A stretch of DNA of 64,000 bases from CAVVJA01 sp963801715 (GTDB lineage: Bacteria > Actinomycetota > Actinomycetes > Mycobacteriales > Jatrophihabitantaceae), in the NCBI GenBank assembly GCA_963801715.1, contig CAWDGB010000008.1, positions 1 to 64,000 on the forward strand. Reading direction: 5' to 3'. Positions 25,775 to 33,850 of this stretch are shown piece by piece (within the stretch, counting starts at the first letter, position 1; every line of letters begins with the position of its first letter). The notes under the pieces are model-generated. The model was not told where the DNA came from. It saw nothing but the letters and a program-made list of their open reading frames with translations, and did not search any database. The position numbers were made by a program, and so were the translations under genes.

Positions 25775-25805
25775 GTGGCCAACACCCCGGGCAAGGGCAC
25801 GCGGA

Positions 25806-26669
25806 CTAGAGCACCACGTCGGCGAGCCGATCGATCTGATCGAGGGACGCAGTAGTCGGATCGAAGTACAACTCGGTGACTCCCGCGTCGCCGAACGCCT
25901 GCACGGCACCGCGGATCGCGGCCTCGGAACGGAGGGCGCCTTCGGCGATCAGCTCGGCGTACTCCCCCAGGAATCCGTAGTAGTCGCGCAGGTATCGGCG
26001 GGAGTCGTCGTCGGCGTCAGTGCCGAGGGAAAAGTACGCGAGGGCCGCAAAGCGCGGCTCCCCGACCCGACCGGCCTCCCGCCACGCGGCTGCTACCCGC
26101 TCGACGAGAGCCGCGGCGTGCTCGGGTGGCGCGCCACCGATGGTCAATCCGACGGCCCAGTCAACGACCCTCCGCACCGCCTTGTCGCTGGTACCGCCAA
26201 TGAGGATTGGTACCCGGCTTTCGTGGATCGGCGTGGGACAAATCGGTTTGGCGTTGCCGTCTATACGCTCATCCCGCCACGCCCGATGTAGCGTCTCCAG
26301 GTCGCGATCGAAATCGCGACCTCTGGTGTGGAAGTCTTTACCCAAGATTTCGAAGTCGTCGGCTCGACCGCCCGGACCGAGCCCGAGAGTCAGGCGGCCA
26401 TTGGAAAGCTGGTCAATACTCGCGGTCGTTTTCGCCAGCAGCGGTGCCGGGTAGAGCGGGGCAAGCAGCACATTGGTCAGCAGCCCGATCCGCGTCGTCG
26501 CGCCGGCCGCTGCGGCCAAGGTAGCGAGCGAGTCGTAGCTCGGATACACCACTCGGTCGATGGTGGCCAGCCCCGAGAACCCTCGCTCCTCGGCAAGCTT
26601 CGCCCACTCCACGAGACGAGTTCCAGGCGTGCTGGGCACCGGGTTCGGTAAGCCAATGCCGATCTTCAT
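25806..26669 (-). CDS. LLM-class flavin/F420-dependent oxidoreductase
   Basis: A 287-residue luciferase-like monooxygenase-fold protein: MKIGIGLPNPVP start, WAKLAEERGFSGLATIDRV, LLTNVLLAPLYPAPLLAKT, LSNGRLTLGLGPGGR and IPILIGGTS-type segments. It is probably F420- or FMN-dependent; the substrate cannot be told. Monocistronic, with about 230 empty bases upstream. Confidence 0.88.
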   Translation of the reverse strand: MKIGIGLPNPVPSTPGTRLVEWAKLAEERGFSGLATIDRVVYPSYDSLATLAAAAGATTRIGLLTNVLLAPLYPAPLLAKTTASIDQLSNGRLTLGLGPGGRADDFEILGKDFHTRGRDFDRDLETLHRAWRDERIDGNAKPICPTPIHESRVPILIGGTSDKAVRRVVDWAVGLTIGGAPPEHAAALVERVAAAWREAGRVGEPRFAALAYFSLGTDADDDSRRYLRDYYGFLGEYAELIAEGALRSEAAIRGAVQAFGDAGVTELYFDPTTASLDQIDRLADVVL

Positions 26670-26900
26670 GCGGGCTCCTTTACTGCGATCGAGGCGGATC
26701 TAGCCTGCCGGGATCGGGCTCGACCTGGCAAGCGGCGCGGCCGGACTTGCTGATCTAGGACTTACCGTCGTTACTTGGCATTAACTTTAAGATCAACTCG
26801 CTGCCCGGAGTCTGGTCCGGAGCCCGGGCGGCGCACGCCAAAATCACGCCGAGCTGCAGAAACACGCCGAGCTGAGGAACCGGCTACGCATGAGCTCGGC

Positions 26901-27635
26901 TTAGGACGCGGTGTTGGTAACGGCAAGCGCTCCGAGGTTGGACAGGATCTGGGTCCGACGCGCCGCTGACAAACCCGACTTGTTGAGGCTCACCGCCACC
27001 GTTCGCTGGCCGGAGGAAGTGACTAGCAGTGGCACGCTGTAACCCGCGCCAAGTCCGCCAGTCAAGATCGTCCCAGGAACGTCCCCGATGGTCACTTGCG
27101 TCGCCGTCGCACCGTTGGCGACATAGTCTGAGACCGTGCTGGCGGCCCGCTTCGAAGCCTGCGCGGGCGTGCTGTAGAGCGCGACGTTGATCTCAATTTG
27201 CGGTGTCGCCGACCGGCCCGGCGCAGCGGCCGGAACGCCGTACCGACAGTTCAGGTAGCTCAAGCGCCCAAGCGTCTTGTCCGGAATCCCCACGATGAAC
27301 GCCGTCTTGCCGCCGATCGTGTATCCGGCGGCGCGCTGAACGTCATACAACGTCAACAGCGCATAGCAGTTCCCGGAGAACTTGGTCATCGGCGTGGCCG
27401 GCTGACTCGACGTAGCGCTGCTAGCGCTCGACGACGACGCCGCCGAGGAGCTTCCGCTGGTTGGTCCGGAGGCCGTGATTGTCACCGTATGGGTGGACGA
27501 CGAGGACGGCGCCTTCGTGCACGCAGCCAGCGCGGCGACCACCAGCACGCCGACCGCGAGTAGCCGGGCGATCGTGGTCGGCCGGGCGAAGCCGCCCTCC
27601 GAACCGACGAGCGTCCGCTGGGTCAGATTCCACAT
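26901..27635 (-). CDS. DUF3558-like lipoprotein
   Basis: A 244-residue predicted lipoprotein. A hydrophobic segment ends in the lipobox LAAC, followed by a long Ser/Thr/Ala linker and a globular domain with two Cys (SGNCYALL and YLNCRYG) spaced as in DUF3558-type actinobacterial lipoproteins. It would be anchored on the outer face of the membrane. The start is uncertain: ATG 27635 leaves a long N-region, and an in-frame ATG at 27686 is also possible. Confidence 0.7.
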   Translation of the reverse strand: MWNLTQRTLVGSEGGFARPTTIARLLAVGVLVVAALAACTKAPSSSSTHTVTITASGPTSGSSSAASSSSASSATSSQPATPMTKFSGNCYALLTLYDVQRAAGYTIGGKTAFIVGIPDKTLGRLSYLNCRYGVPAAAPGRSATPQIEINVALYSTPAQASKRAASTVSDYVANGATATQVTIGDVPGTILTGGLGAGYSVPLLVTSSGQRTVAVSLNKSGLSAARRTQILSNLGALAVTNTAS

Positions 27636-27864
27636 CGCAGCACCGATAGCCCCAATCCGTGTCACCCGGTCAGCCTGACCGACCACCCATCATTCAGTGT
27701 GGAGACACGCCCTACCGTTTCGAGCGTAATGTGCTCCTGCCTGGGGTGCTGGCGCTTCGCGACCCAGATCGTATCTGGCGTCAACCGCGGGTTTCCGATA
27801 GACCGATGTGTGACGGGCGCCGTCGTGGTGTCCGGCCGACAACCGGATCAGGAAAGGATGCGAC

Positions 27865-28035
27865 ATGCCAGATTTTGATGACATCAAGAAGATGGTCGAC
27901 GAACACGACGACCAGGTCGACGCGGGCCTGGAGAAGGCCGGCGACATGGCGGAGTCGAAGTTCGGCCACGGTGAGCAGATCGATCAAGTCGTCGAGAAGG
28001 CGCAAGAAGCCACCGGTAGCGACGATCAGCAGTAG
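27865..28035 (+). CDS. MT0933/Rv0909-type antitoxin-like small protein
   Basis: A 56-residue acidic, helical protein (MPDFDDIKKMVDEHDDQVDA; later EKAGDMAESKFG and DQVVEKAQEATG) matching the MT0933-like antitoxin family pattern of short DK/EK-rich repeats. AAAGGA sits 6 bases before the ATG. In mycobacteria this family pairs with an SRPBCC-fold toxin (Rv0910 type); no such gene is adjacent here, so the protein may be an orphan or act in another stress role. Confidence 0.75.
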   Translation: MPDFDDIKKMVDEHDDQVDAGLEKAGDMAESKFGHGEQIDQVVEKAQEATGSDDQQ

Positions 28036-28103
28036 GCGACCCGCGACCCAGGGGGTTCGGGCGCGTGCGACCCGGGGGCGTCGACCCCTCCCCCCACCGA
28101 GTT

Positions 28104-28145
28104 GATCTTGGACCTAATGCCGACCAGCGCGTTAAGTCCAAGATC
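28104..28145. repeat. Dispersed palindromic repeat, copy 1
   Basis: Perfect 10-bp outer arms GATCTTGGAC/GTCCAAGATC with imperfectly paired inner bases, 42 bp in all, continuing as ATCGGCAAG. A second copy lies at 43311-43353. It begins 69 bases after the antitoxin stop, so it may act as a terminator. Confidence 0.75.
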
Positions 28146-28192
28146 ATCGGCAAGGGTAAGCACATAGTGGAACGGATCCCGAGGGAAGACGG

Positions 28193-28285
28193 ATGATGAG
28201 TCTTCTGCACCCGGGTGACCTCGACGTCGAGATCGCCGACCGAGCCGACCGACTGGATGCCGATTCAATCGCGGTGTCCACATGA
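28193..28285 (+). CDS. Coupled 30-codon ORF before the amidohydrolase
   Basis: Encodes MMSLLHPGDLDVEIADRA followed by DRLDADSIAVST. GAGGGAAG precedes the tandem ATGs, and its TGA overlaps the ATG of the next gene (ATGA). The composition looks like the genuine C-terminus of a protein. It may be a leader that couples translation or the 3' relic of a deleted gene. No family is assigned. Confidence 0.35.
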   Translation: MMSLLHPGDLDVEIADRADRLDADSIAVST

Positions 28286-29649
28286 CGTCCGAAACTCTGG
28301 TCATCGACGGCTGCGCGATCGCCACGGTGGATGACGCCGACCAGGAGTACGCCCGCGGGCACCTGGTGATCCGTGACGGCCGGATCGATGTCGTCGCTGA
28401 CGGCCCCGCACCGGCCGTCGACGGAGCGCGCCGAGTCGACGGCTCAGGCTGCCTGGCGACGCCCGGCTTCATCAACGTGCATCACCACCTGTACCAGTGG
28501 ATTACTCGCGGCTATGCGCAAGACGGGACGCTGTTCGAATGGCTGACCACGCTGTATCCCGTCTGGCGCCACCTGGACGCTGACCTCGAATACCACGCCG
28601 CCCGCGCCGCGCTAGCGAGTCTGGCTCTCTCCGGATGCACCACAACCACCGACCACCACTACGTTTTTCCACGTGATGGCGGCGATCTCTTTGCCGCAGA
28701 GGTGGAAGCGGCCCGGCAGATCGGACTGCGATTTCACCCCTGTCGGGGGTCGATGGACCTTGGGCAGTCGCGGGGCGGCCTGCCGCCGGAGGCCGTCGTC
28801 GAGGATCGGGACGCGATCCTGGCGGCGTGCGAGCACGTGGTGTCGACATACCACGATCCCGGGCCAGATTCGATGTTGCGGGTCGCGCTGGCGCCCTGCT
28901 CGCCGTTCTCGGTGACCGGGGAACTCCTGCGTGAATCGGCCGACCTCGCCCGCCGCCTAGGCGTGCGCATGCATACCCACCTCGCCGAGACCGTCGACGA
29001 GAACGAGTTCTGCCAGCAGAAGTTCGGCTGCGGTCCGGTCGACTACGTCGAGCAGATGGGCTGGCTCGGCGACGACATCTGGCTTGCGCACTGCGTTCAC
29101 TTGTCGTCGACCGATATCGCGAAGCTCGCAGCCTCGGGCACTGCGGTCGCTCACTGCCCGAGCTCGAACGGCCGACTCGGTTCGGGCATCGCCCCAATCC
29201 CCGAACTACTTGCGAGCGGCGCGCCGGTCGGGCTGGGCGTCGACGGGGTCGCGTCGAATGAGCACGGTGGGCTGGCCGAGGAGCTGCGCCAGGCGGTGCT
29301 CGTCGCGCGCTGCCGCAAAGGTCCGCGTGCGCTCACTGCCCGCCAGTCGCTGCGGATCGGCACGATGGGCGGTGCCCGGTGCCTCGGGCGCCAAGACGAG
29401 ATCGGCTCACTGCAGGCCGGAAAGCTGGCCGATGTCGCCCTGTGGCGGATCGACGATCTGGGGCACGCGGACATCGCCGATCCCGTGTGCGCCATCGTTC
29501 TCGGACCGCCTGCCACTCTGCAGTTGCTGCTCGTTGGTGGCTCGGTGGCTGTCGAGGCCGGTGAGATGCGCACGGCCGACAGCGCATCGCTCGCGAGGCA
29601 CGCGCGTGCGTCCGCTCGCGAGCTTGGGCGCCGCGCCGGCGTGTCCTGA
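28282..29649 (+). CDS. 8-oxoguanine deaminase-like amidohydrolase
   Basis: A 455-residue metal-dependent hydrolase of the amidohydrolase superfamily. Metal ligands are visible: HHH in NVHHHLYQW, His in MHTHLAETVDENEF, His in AHCVHLS, and Asp in LGVDGVASNE. The YQW after the HxH motif and GCTTTTDHHYVFP are typical of 8-oxoguanine/isocytosine deaminases, which feed purine salvage or breakdown to urate. This would link functionally to the ureide operon at 10.6-13.5 kb. The start ATG 28282 overlaps the preceding small ORF. Confidence 0.87.
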   Translation: MTSETLVIDGCAIATVDDADQEYARGHLVIRDGRIDVVADGPAPAVDGARRVDGSGCLATPGFINVHHHLYQWITRGYAQDGTLFEWLTTLYPVWRHLDADLEYHAARAALASLALSGCTTTTDHHYVFPRDGGDLFAAEVEAARQIGLRFHPCRGSMDLGQSRGGLPPEAVVEDRDAILAACEHVVSTYHDPGPDSMLRVALAPCSPFSVTGELLRESADLARRLGVRMHTHLAETVDENEFCQQKFGCGPVDYVEQMGWLGDDIWLAHCVHLSSTDIAKLAASGTAVAHCPSSNGRLGSGIAPIPELLASGAPVGLGVDGVASNEHGGLAEELRQAVLVARCRKGPRALTARQSLRIGTMGGARCLGRQDEIGSLQAGKLADVALWRIDDLGHADIADPVCAIVLGPPATLQLLLVGGSVAVEAGEMRTADSASLARHARASARELGRRAGVS

Positions 29650-29653
29650 GCTG

Positions 29654-31096
29654 TCAGCTCTCTTGGCGCACGTCGGTGACCTGCTTGTCTGGACGCAAGC
29701 CACGCCACGACGGGTGTCGGAGGCGGCCATCTCCGGTCCACTCGGTGAACCTGACCTCCCCGACGAGGCGTGGACTGACCCAGTGCGCCTCGCGGGCGAT
29801 GACATTGGGCACGACATCGGCAAACGGTGTGCTCCGCCGCGCAAGCTTCCGCAGTCGCGTCATCAGATCCGCGAGCATGTCCTCGGTGAAGCCGGTACCG
29901 ACGTTGCCGATATAGCGCAGCCCGTCCTCGCTCGGCAGGCCGAGCAGCAACGAGCCAATTGTGCCCGCGCGCCGTCCTTGACCGGGCCGCCAGCCACCGA
30001 CGACGACTTCTTGGGTGCGAATGTTCTTGATCTTCACCCAATCCGGTGAGCGCCGGCCGGGGAGGTAGTGCGACGAACGTCGCTTGGCGATGATGCCTTC
30101 CTGGCCCCGCCGCTGACTCGCCCGAAGGGCCGCGGCGCCGCCGCCCCGCAGGACCGGTGGCGTCCGCCAGTGCGCACCCTCGAGCTCGAGTCCATCGAGG
30201 AGCTGCCGGCGGTCGGAGTAGGGAAGCTCGAGCAGCGATCGGCCATCGAGGTGTAACAAGTCGAATATCAGGTAGACGACAGGATCTTGGTCAGCGAGCC
30301 GGCGCGCCTCAGACGCGCCGGCGATATGCATCCGCCGCTGTAGTCGACTGAAGCTCGAGCGTTGATCCTTGTCGAGGACCGCGATCTCGCCGTCCAGGAC
30401 AGCCTGCGTCGTCCCTAACTGCGCGCCAAGCTCACGCAGTTCCGGGTAGCTGACCGTCATGTCTCGATCGTTGCGGGACCACAGCGTGATCCGGCCGCCG
30501 TCGATTTCGCAGATCGCGCGTACACCGTCCCATTTCACCTCGAAGGCCCATTGCCGGTCCTGCGACGGTGGCGGGAGGCGACCTAGTGTGGCCAACATCG
30601 GTGCGACCCGACGCGGCGGTTGCCAGTCCGGGTGCGCTGCGGCGCCCATGCGATGCATGATCCAGTTCTTGCCACCCGTGCGGATCAGCGCGAAGCGGCC
30701 TTGCGTGCGGTGGCCGTTCAGAACGACCTTGACTTCGCGGTCCGACCATTCCTCCAACTGGTAGGTACCCCGGTCCCAGATCGATACGCTTCCCCCGCCG
30801 TACTCTCCCGCCGCGATCGTCCCCTCGAAGTCGAGGTATTCCAACGGATGGTCTTCCGTTTGCACGGCAAGGTGGTTCCGCTTGGTGTCTTGCGGGATGC
30901 CCTTGGGGACCGCCCACGAGACGAGCACGCCGTCTCGTTCCAGCCGGAAGTCCCAGTGCAGCGCTCGCGCGTGGTGTTCCTGTACCACGAAGCGATGGCC
31001 GGCGACTGCCTCAGACGGCCGAGCGGTCGGAATCGGCTCTGGCGTGCGACCGGCCCGCCGCTTGCGGCGATATTCGGTCAAATCGCGTCCGCTCAC
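29654..31096 (-). CDS. ligD: LigD-type DNA ligase: 3'-phosphoesterase plus ATP-dependent ligase domains
   Basis: A 480-residue non-homologous end-joining enzyme with the PE domain first (FVVQEHHARALHWDFRLERD, GEYGGGSVSIWDRG) and then the ligase domain (adenylation motif EVKWDGVRA with the nucleophilic Lys, LDGEIAVLD, EGIIAKRR, WVKIK). The polymerase domain of full LigD is absent. No ku gene is in the window. The start is GTG 31096, overlapping the TGA of the upstream pdxR-type gene; this is a few codons before the conserved region. Confidence 0.9.
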   Translation of the reverse strand: MSGRDLTEYRRKRRAGRTPEPIPTARPSEAVAGHRFVVQEHHARALHWDFRLERDGVLVSWAVPKGIPQDTKRNHLAVQTEDHPLEYLDFEGTIAAGEYGGGSVSIWDRGTYQLEEWSDREVKVVLNGHRTQGRFALIRTGGKNWIMHRMGAAAHPDWQPPRRVAPMLATLGRLPPPSQDRQWAFEVKWDGVRAICEIDGGRITLWSRNDRDMTVSYPELRELGAQLGTTQAVLDGEIAVLDKDQRSSFSRLQRRMHIAGASEARRLADQDPVVYLIFDLLHLDGRSLLELPYSDRRQLLDGLELEGAHWRTPPVLRGGGAAALRASQRRGQEGIIAKRRSSHYLPGRRSPDWVKIKNIRTQEVVVGGWRPGQGRRAGTIGSLLLGLPSEDGLRYIGNVGTGFTEDMLADLMTRLRKLARRSTPFADVVPNVIAREAHWVSPRLVGEVRFTEWTGDGRLRHPSWRGLRPDKQVTDVRQES

Positions 31097-32556
31097 CGGC
31101 CCGATCCTTGTCGAGCTGGAAAGTGGCTGGCCGCGCGCAGGCAAGCGATCAACTCGCGTAGCCCTGGCACGACCCGGTCCTCGGTGATCATGCCGTACCC
31201 GAGTACCAGACCGTCCGGAACCGGTGGGTCTTGGCAGTAGTCGGCGAGTTGGATCAGGCGGACGCCACGGGCTTCGGCCGCCGCGATCGCCGGTGCGAGG
31301 TCCAGTCGTCGGGACTCGCGAACCCGTGCGCAGACATGGAGGCCGGCGACCGATGGCACGACCTCAAGTAGGTCGGCGGCCTCGCTCTCGAGAGTGTTCA
31401 CGACGTGCGTGTGACGTACGGCGTAGATCCGGTTGGCCCGGCGGACGTGCCGGGCCAAGTCGCCGTCGTTGATGAACCGGGCCAGGGCGCGTTGCAACGT
31501 GGGATCGCTGTGCCAGTCGGTCAACTGCTTGGCTAGCCGGAGCGGCTTGCGGAGCGAGGCCGGCGCGACCAGAAAGCCCATCCGCAGCGCCGGAAGCAAC
31601 GTCTTCGCGAAGGTGCCGACGTACAGCACGCGGCCCGAACGGTCGAGGCTCTGCAGCGGTTCGAGGGGTCGATGCGCGAACCGGAACTCGGCGTCATAGT
31701 CGTCTTCGATGATCACGGCTCCGTGCGCCTCGGCCCACTCGAGCAGAGCGGTGCGCCGCCCCAGCGACATCGACATGCCCATCGGGAATTGATGTGACGG
31801 GGTCGTGTAGACGAGTCGGGCCGAGGCCGGGAGTCGCGTTACGTCGAGGCCCTCGGCGTCCACTGGCACGGACACCACCCGTGCTCCATGCGTGCGGAAG
31901 AGCTGGCGCGCAGCCGGGTATCCGGGCTCTTCGACGGCGACGGTGTCGCCGGGCTCGATTAGCACCCGAGCGATGAGGTCGAGTGCTTGCTGGGCTCCGT
32001 TCGTGACAAGGACGTCCGAGCTGGCCGCACGTACGGACCGCGATACCCCGATATGTCTGGCGATCGCCTCCGTCAGCACGGGCTGACCGCTCGGACCGAC
32101 ATACTCGCCTCGGCCGATGCCGGTTCGGGTCAGCTCGCGATTGAGCAGTCGCCGCCACACATCGAGGGGAAAGAGGCTGACATCGGGCAGGCCAACGCGG
32201 AAGTCGTAGCGTGCGCCGACGCCGGACAGGGCGGGGAACGGACGGACGGATTCCCACACTGCGCGGGGACGGACCGCGGCACCCGGAGGTGCGGACCGGT
32301 GACGCGGCCGCTGTTCCGCGTCCCCGCTCACAAACGTGCCTGCTCCGACCCGCCCTACGAGGAATCCTTCGGCGATGAGCCGGTCATAGGCGACGGATAC
32401 GGTGCTGCGCGAGACGGATAGCCGTTCGGCGAGCTCCCGCGTCGGCGGCAATCGCTCGCCCGGTCGTAGTCGTCCATCGATGATGGCGTCTTGCAGCTGG
32501 CGATAGATCCGATCCGTCCGATCGCCAGTGCCGTCGAGGCTGATGTGCACCTCCAT
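31093..32556 (-). CDS. pdxR: MocR/PdxR-type regulator (GntR HTH fused to aminotransferase fold)
   Basis: A 487-residue fusion of an N-terminal GntR winged HTH (RLPPTRELAERLSVSRSTVS) and a fold-type I aminotransferase-like domain that binds PLP (DVLVTNGAQQALDLIARVL, EEPGYPAAR, and the Schiff-base Lys in VGTFAKTLLPALRMG). PdxR proteins usually control vitamin B6 synthesis; no pdxST is adjacent. It shares a divergent promoter with the GNAT gene, where direct ATTGGCCC repeats occur, and is coupled to ligD downstream. The PdxR name is by similarity; another MocR subtype is possible. Confidence 0.88.
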   Translation of the reverse strand: MEVHISLDGTGDRTDRIYRQLQDAIIDGRLRPGERLPPTRELAERLSVSRSTVSVAYDRLIAEGFLVGRVGAGTFVSGDAEQRPRHRSAPPGAAVRPRAVWESVRPFPALSGVGARYDFRVGLPDVSLFPLDVWRRLLNRELTRTGIGRGEYVGPSGQPVLTEAIARHIGVSRSVRAASSDVLVTNGAQQALDLIARVLIEPGDTVAVEEPGYPAARQLFRTHGARVVSVPVDAEGLDVTRLPASARLVYTTPSHQFPMGMSMSLGRRTALLEWAEAHGAVIIEDDYDAEFRFAHRPLEPLQSLDRSGRVLYVGTFAKTLLPALRMGFLVAPASLRKPLRLAKQLTDWHSDPTLQRALARFINDGDLARHVRRANRIYAVRHTHVVNTLESEAADLLEVVPSVAGLHVCARVRESRRLDLAPAIAAAEARGVRLIQLADYCQDPPVPDGLVLGYGMITEDRVVPGLRELIACLRAASHFPARQGSGR

Positions 32557-32569
32557 CCAGCGACCCTAC

Positions 32570-32601
32570 ATTGGCCCATAAATGATGACCTGAATTGGCC
32601 C
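32570..32601. promoter_or_regulatory. Candidate MocR operator: direct repeats
   Basis: ATTGGCCC occurs at 32570-32577 and 32594-32601 (24-base period) in the short region between the divergent pdxR-type and GNAT genes. Direct repeats about two helical turns apart are the usual binding arrangement of MocR dimers. Confidence 0.5.
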
Positions 32602-32637
32602 TTCTTCGACGCCAATCCCGTACCTACCGTCGCTACC

Positions 32638-33135
32638 GTGACGACGAAACATCAGCGGCGCGTGGTCAACCTCACGCAGGCGCGGGCCTGGGTGGTGACA
32701 CCCGTTCGAACCAGCGATCACGACCAATGGGCGGCGCTGTTCCGCGCGTATGGGCGGTCTCACCGCCTCCAGCTGAGCCCGGAGACCGTCGAGGCAGTGT
32801 GGCGCAGGCTGCACGATCCCAACCATGTGGTGCAAGGGCTGGTCGTGCGCCGGACCTACGGCGGGCCGCCGGTTGGGCTGGCGCACTACCGGGCGTTCCC
32901 GCGGACGTTCGGCCCGAGACAGGGCTGCTTCGTGGACGACCTGTTCGTCGATCCCGCGGCCCGGGGCGAAGGCGCGGCCTCAGCGGTGCTGGCCCACTTG
33001 CGACGCTTGGCCGCGGTTCGAGGCTGGGGGACCGTGCGATGGTTGATGGCCGCCGACGATGGGCGCCCCCGCACCGTTTATGACGGCATGGCCGCCCGCG
33101 CGCCGTGGACGACCAACGACGGGTGGGTCGCCTGA
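32638..33135 (+). CDS. GNAT family N-acetyltransferase
   Basis: A 165-residue acetyltransferase: substrate half with DHDQWAALFRAYGR, then FVDDLFVDPAARGEGAASAV (beta-4, the pantetheine pyrophosphate loop with R-G-E-G) and a C-terminal half ending RTVYDGMAARAPW. Substrate unknown. GTG 32638 is the most likely start; an earlier frame would run through the promoter and operator of the divergent regulator. Confidence 0.82.
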   Translation: MTTKHQRRVVNLTQARAWVVTPVRTSDHDQWAALFRAYGRSHRLQLSPETVEAVWRRLHDPNHVVQGLVVRRTYGGPPVGLAHYRAFPRTFGPRQGCFVDDLFVDPAARGEGAASAVLAHLRRLAAVRGWGTVRWLMAADDGRPRTVYDGMAARAPWTTNDGWVA

Positions 33136-33239
33136 CCGGCCCGTCCGGGCGAGCGATCGCAGCCGGTCGTTGTCGATCGTGTGCATCCGAGATGGGACTA
33201 CGGTCGACATGACGACCATTCGCCCCAGAGAGGAACACG

Positions 33240-33677
33240 ATGCCTACACGCACCGCGCATACCGCTTGGACCGGCGGGCTGCAGGACGGGTCCGGACAGG
33301 TCGAACTCAGCAGCTCCAAGGTTGGGACATTCGACGTGTCGTTCCCGAAACGTACGGCTGACGACGCCGGCGGTACGACTAGTCCGGAGGAACTGATCGC
33401 GGCAGCGCACTCGTCCTGCTACGCGATGCAGCTGTCTGCGGTGGTCGCGGCAGCCGGCGGTACACCGAAGAGCTTCGATATCACCGAAAATGTCTCGCTC
33501 GGACCCGATCCGGCCGGCGGTTCTCGGCTCACCGGTATCGCGCTGACGGTGCGGGGTGAGGTAGCCGGCCTCGATGCTGACGGCTTTGCGAAGGCAGCGG
33601 AAGAAGCGAAAGCGTTGTGTCCAGTCAGCAAGGCATTGACCGGCGTCGATATCACCGTTGATGCGTCGTTGGAGTAA
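33240..33677 (+). CDS. OsmC/Ohr family peroxiredoxin
   Basis: A 145-residue peroxiredoxin reducing organic hydroperoxides. The two catalytic Cys are visible in AAHSSCYAMQLS and ALCPVSKAL, with TSPEELIAAAHSSC as the family signature. The N-terminal region (TAHTAWTGGLQDGSGQV) is of the OsmC subtype. GAGAGGAACACG precedes ATG. Monocistronic. Confidence 0.93.
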   Translation: MPTRTAHTAWTGGLQDGSGQVELSSSKVGTFDVSFPKRTADDAGGTTSPEELIAAAHSSCYAMQLSAVVAAAGGTPKSFDITENVSLGPDPAGGSRLTGIALTVRGEVAGLDADGFAKAAEEAKALCPVSKALTGVDITVDASLE

Positions 33678-33850
33678 AGTTCAGGCCACGTATACGTCGG
33701 GCGTGACCGACATCATGTTGGGTCGCTCCCACTCCGGTGCGCCCGGGCGGACCCTCGGATCACCGGCTCACCACATCGACGTGGGTTGCTCACCGGCTAC
33801 CGACCGTGGACCGGGAAACACCAGTAGGCGTCGACTCGGGCGGTCACTGA

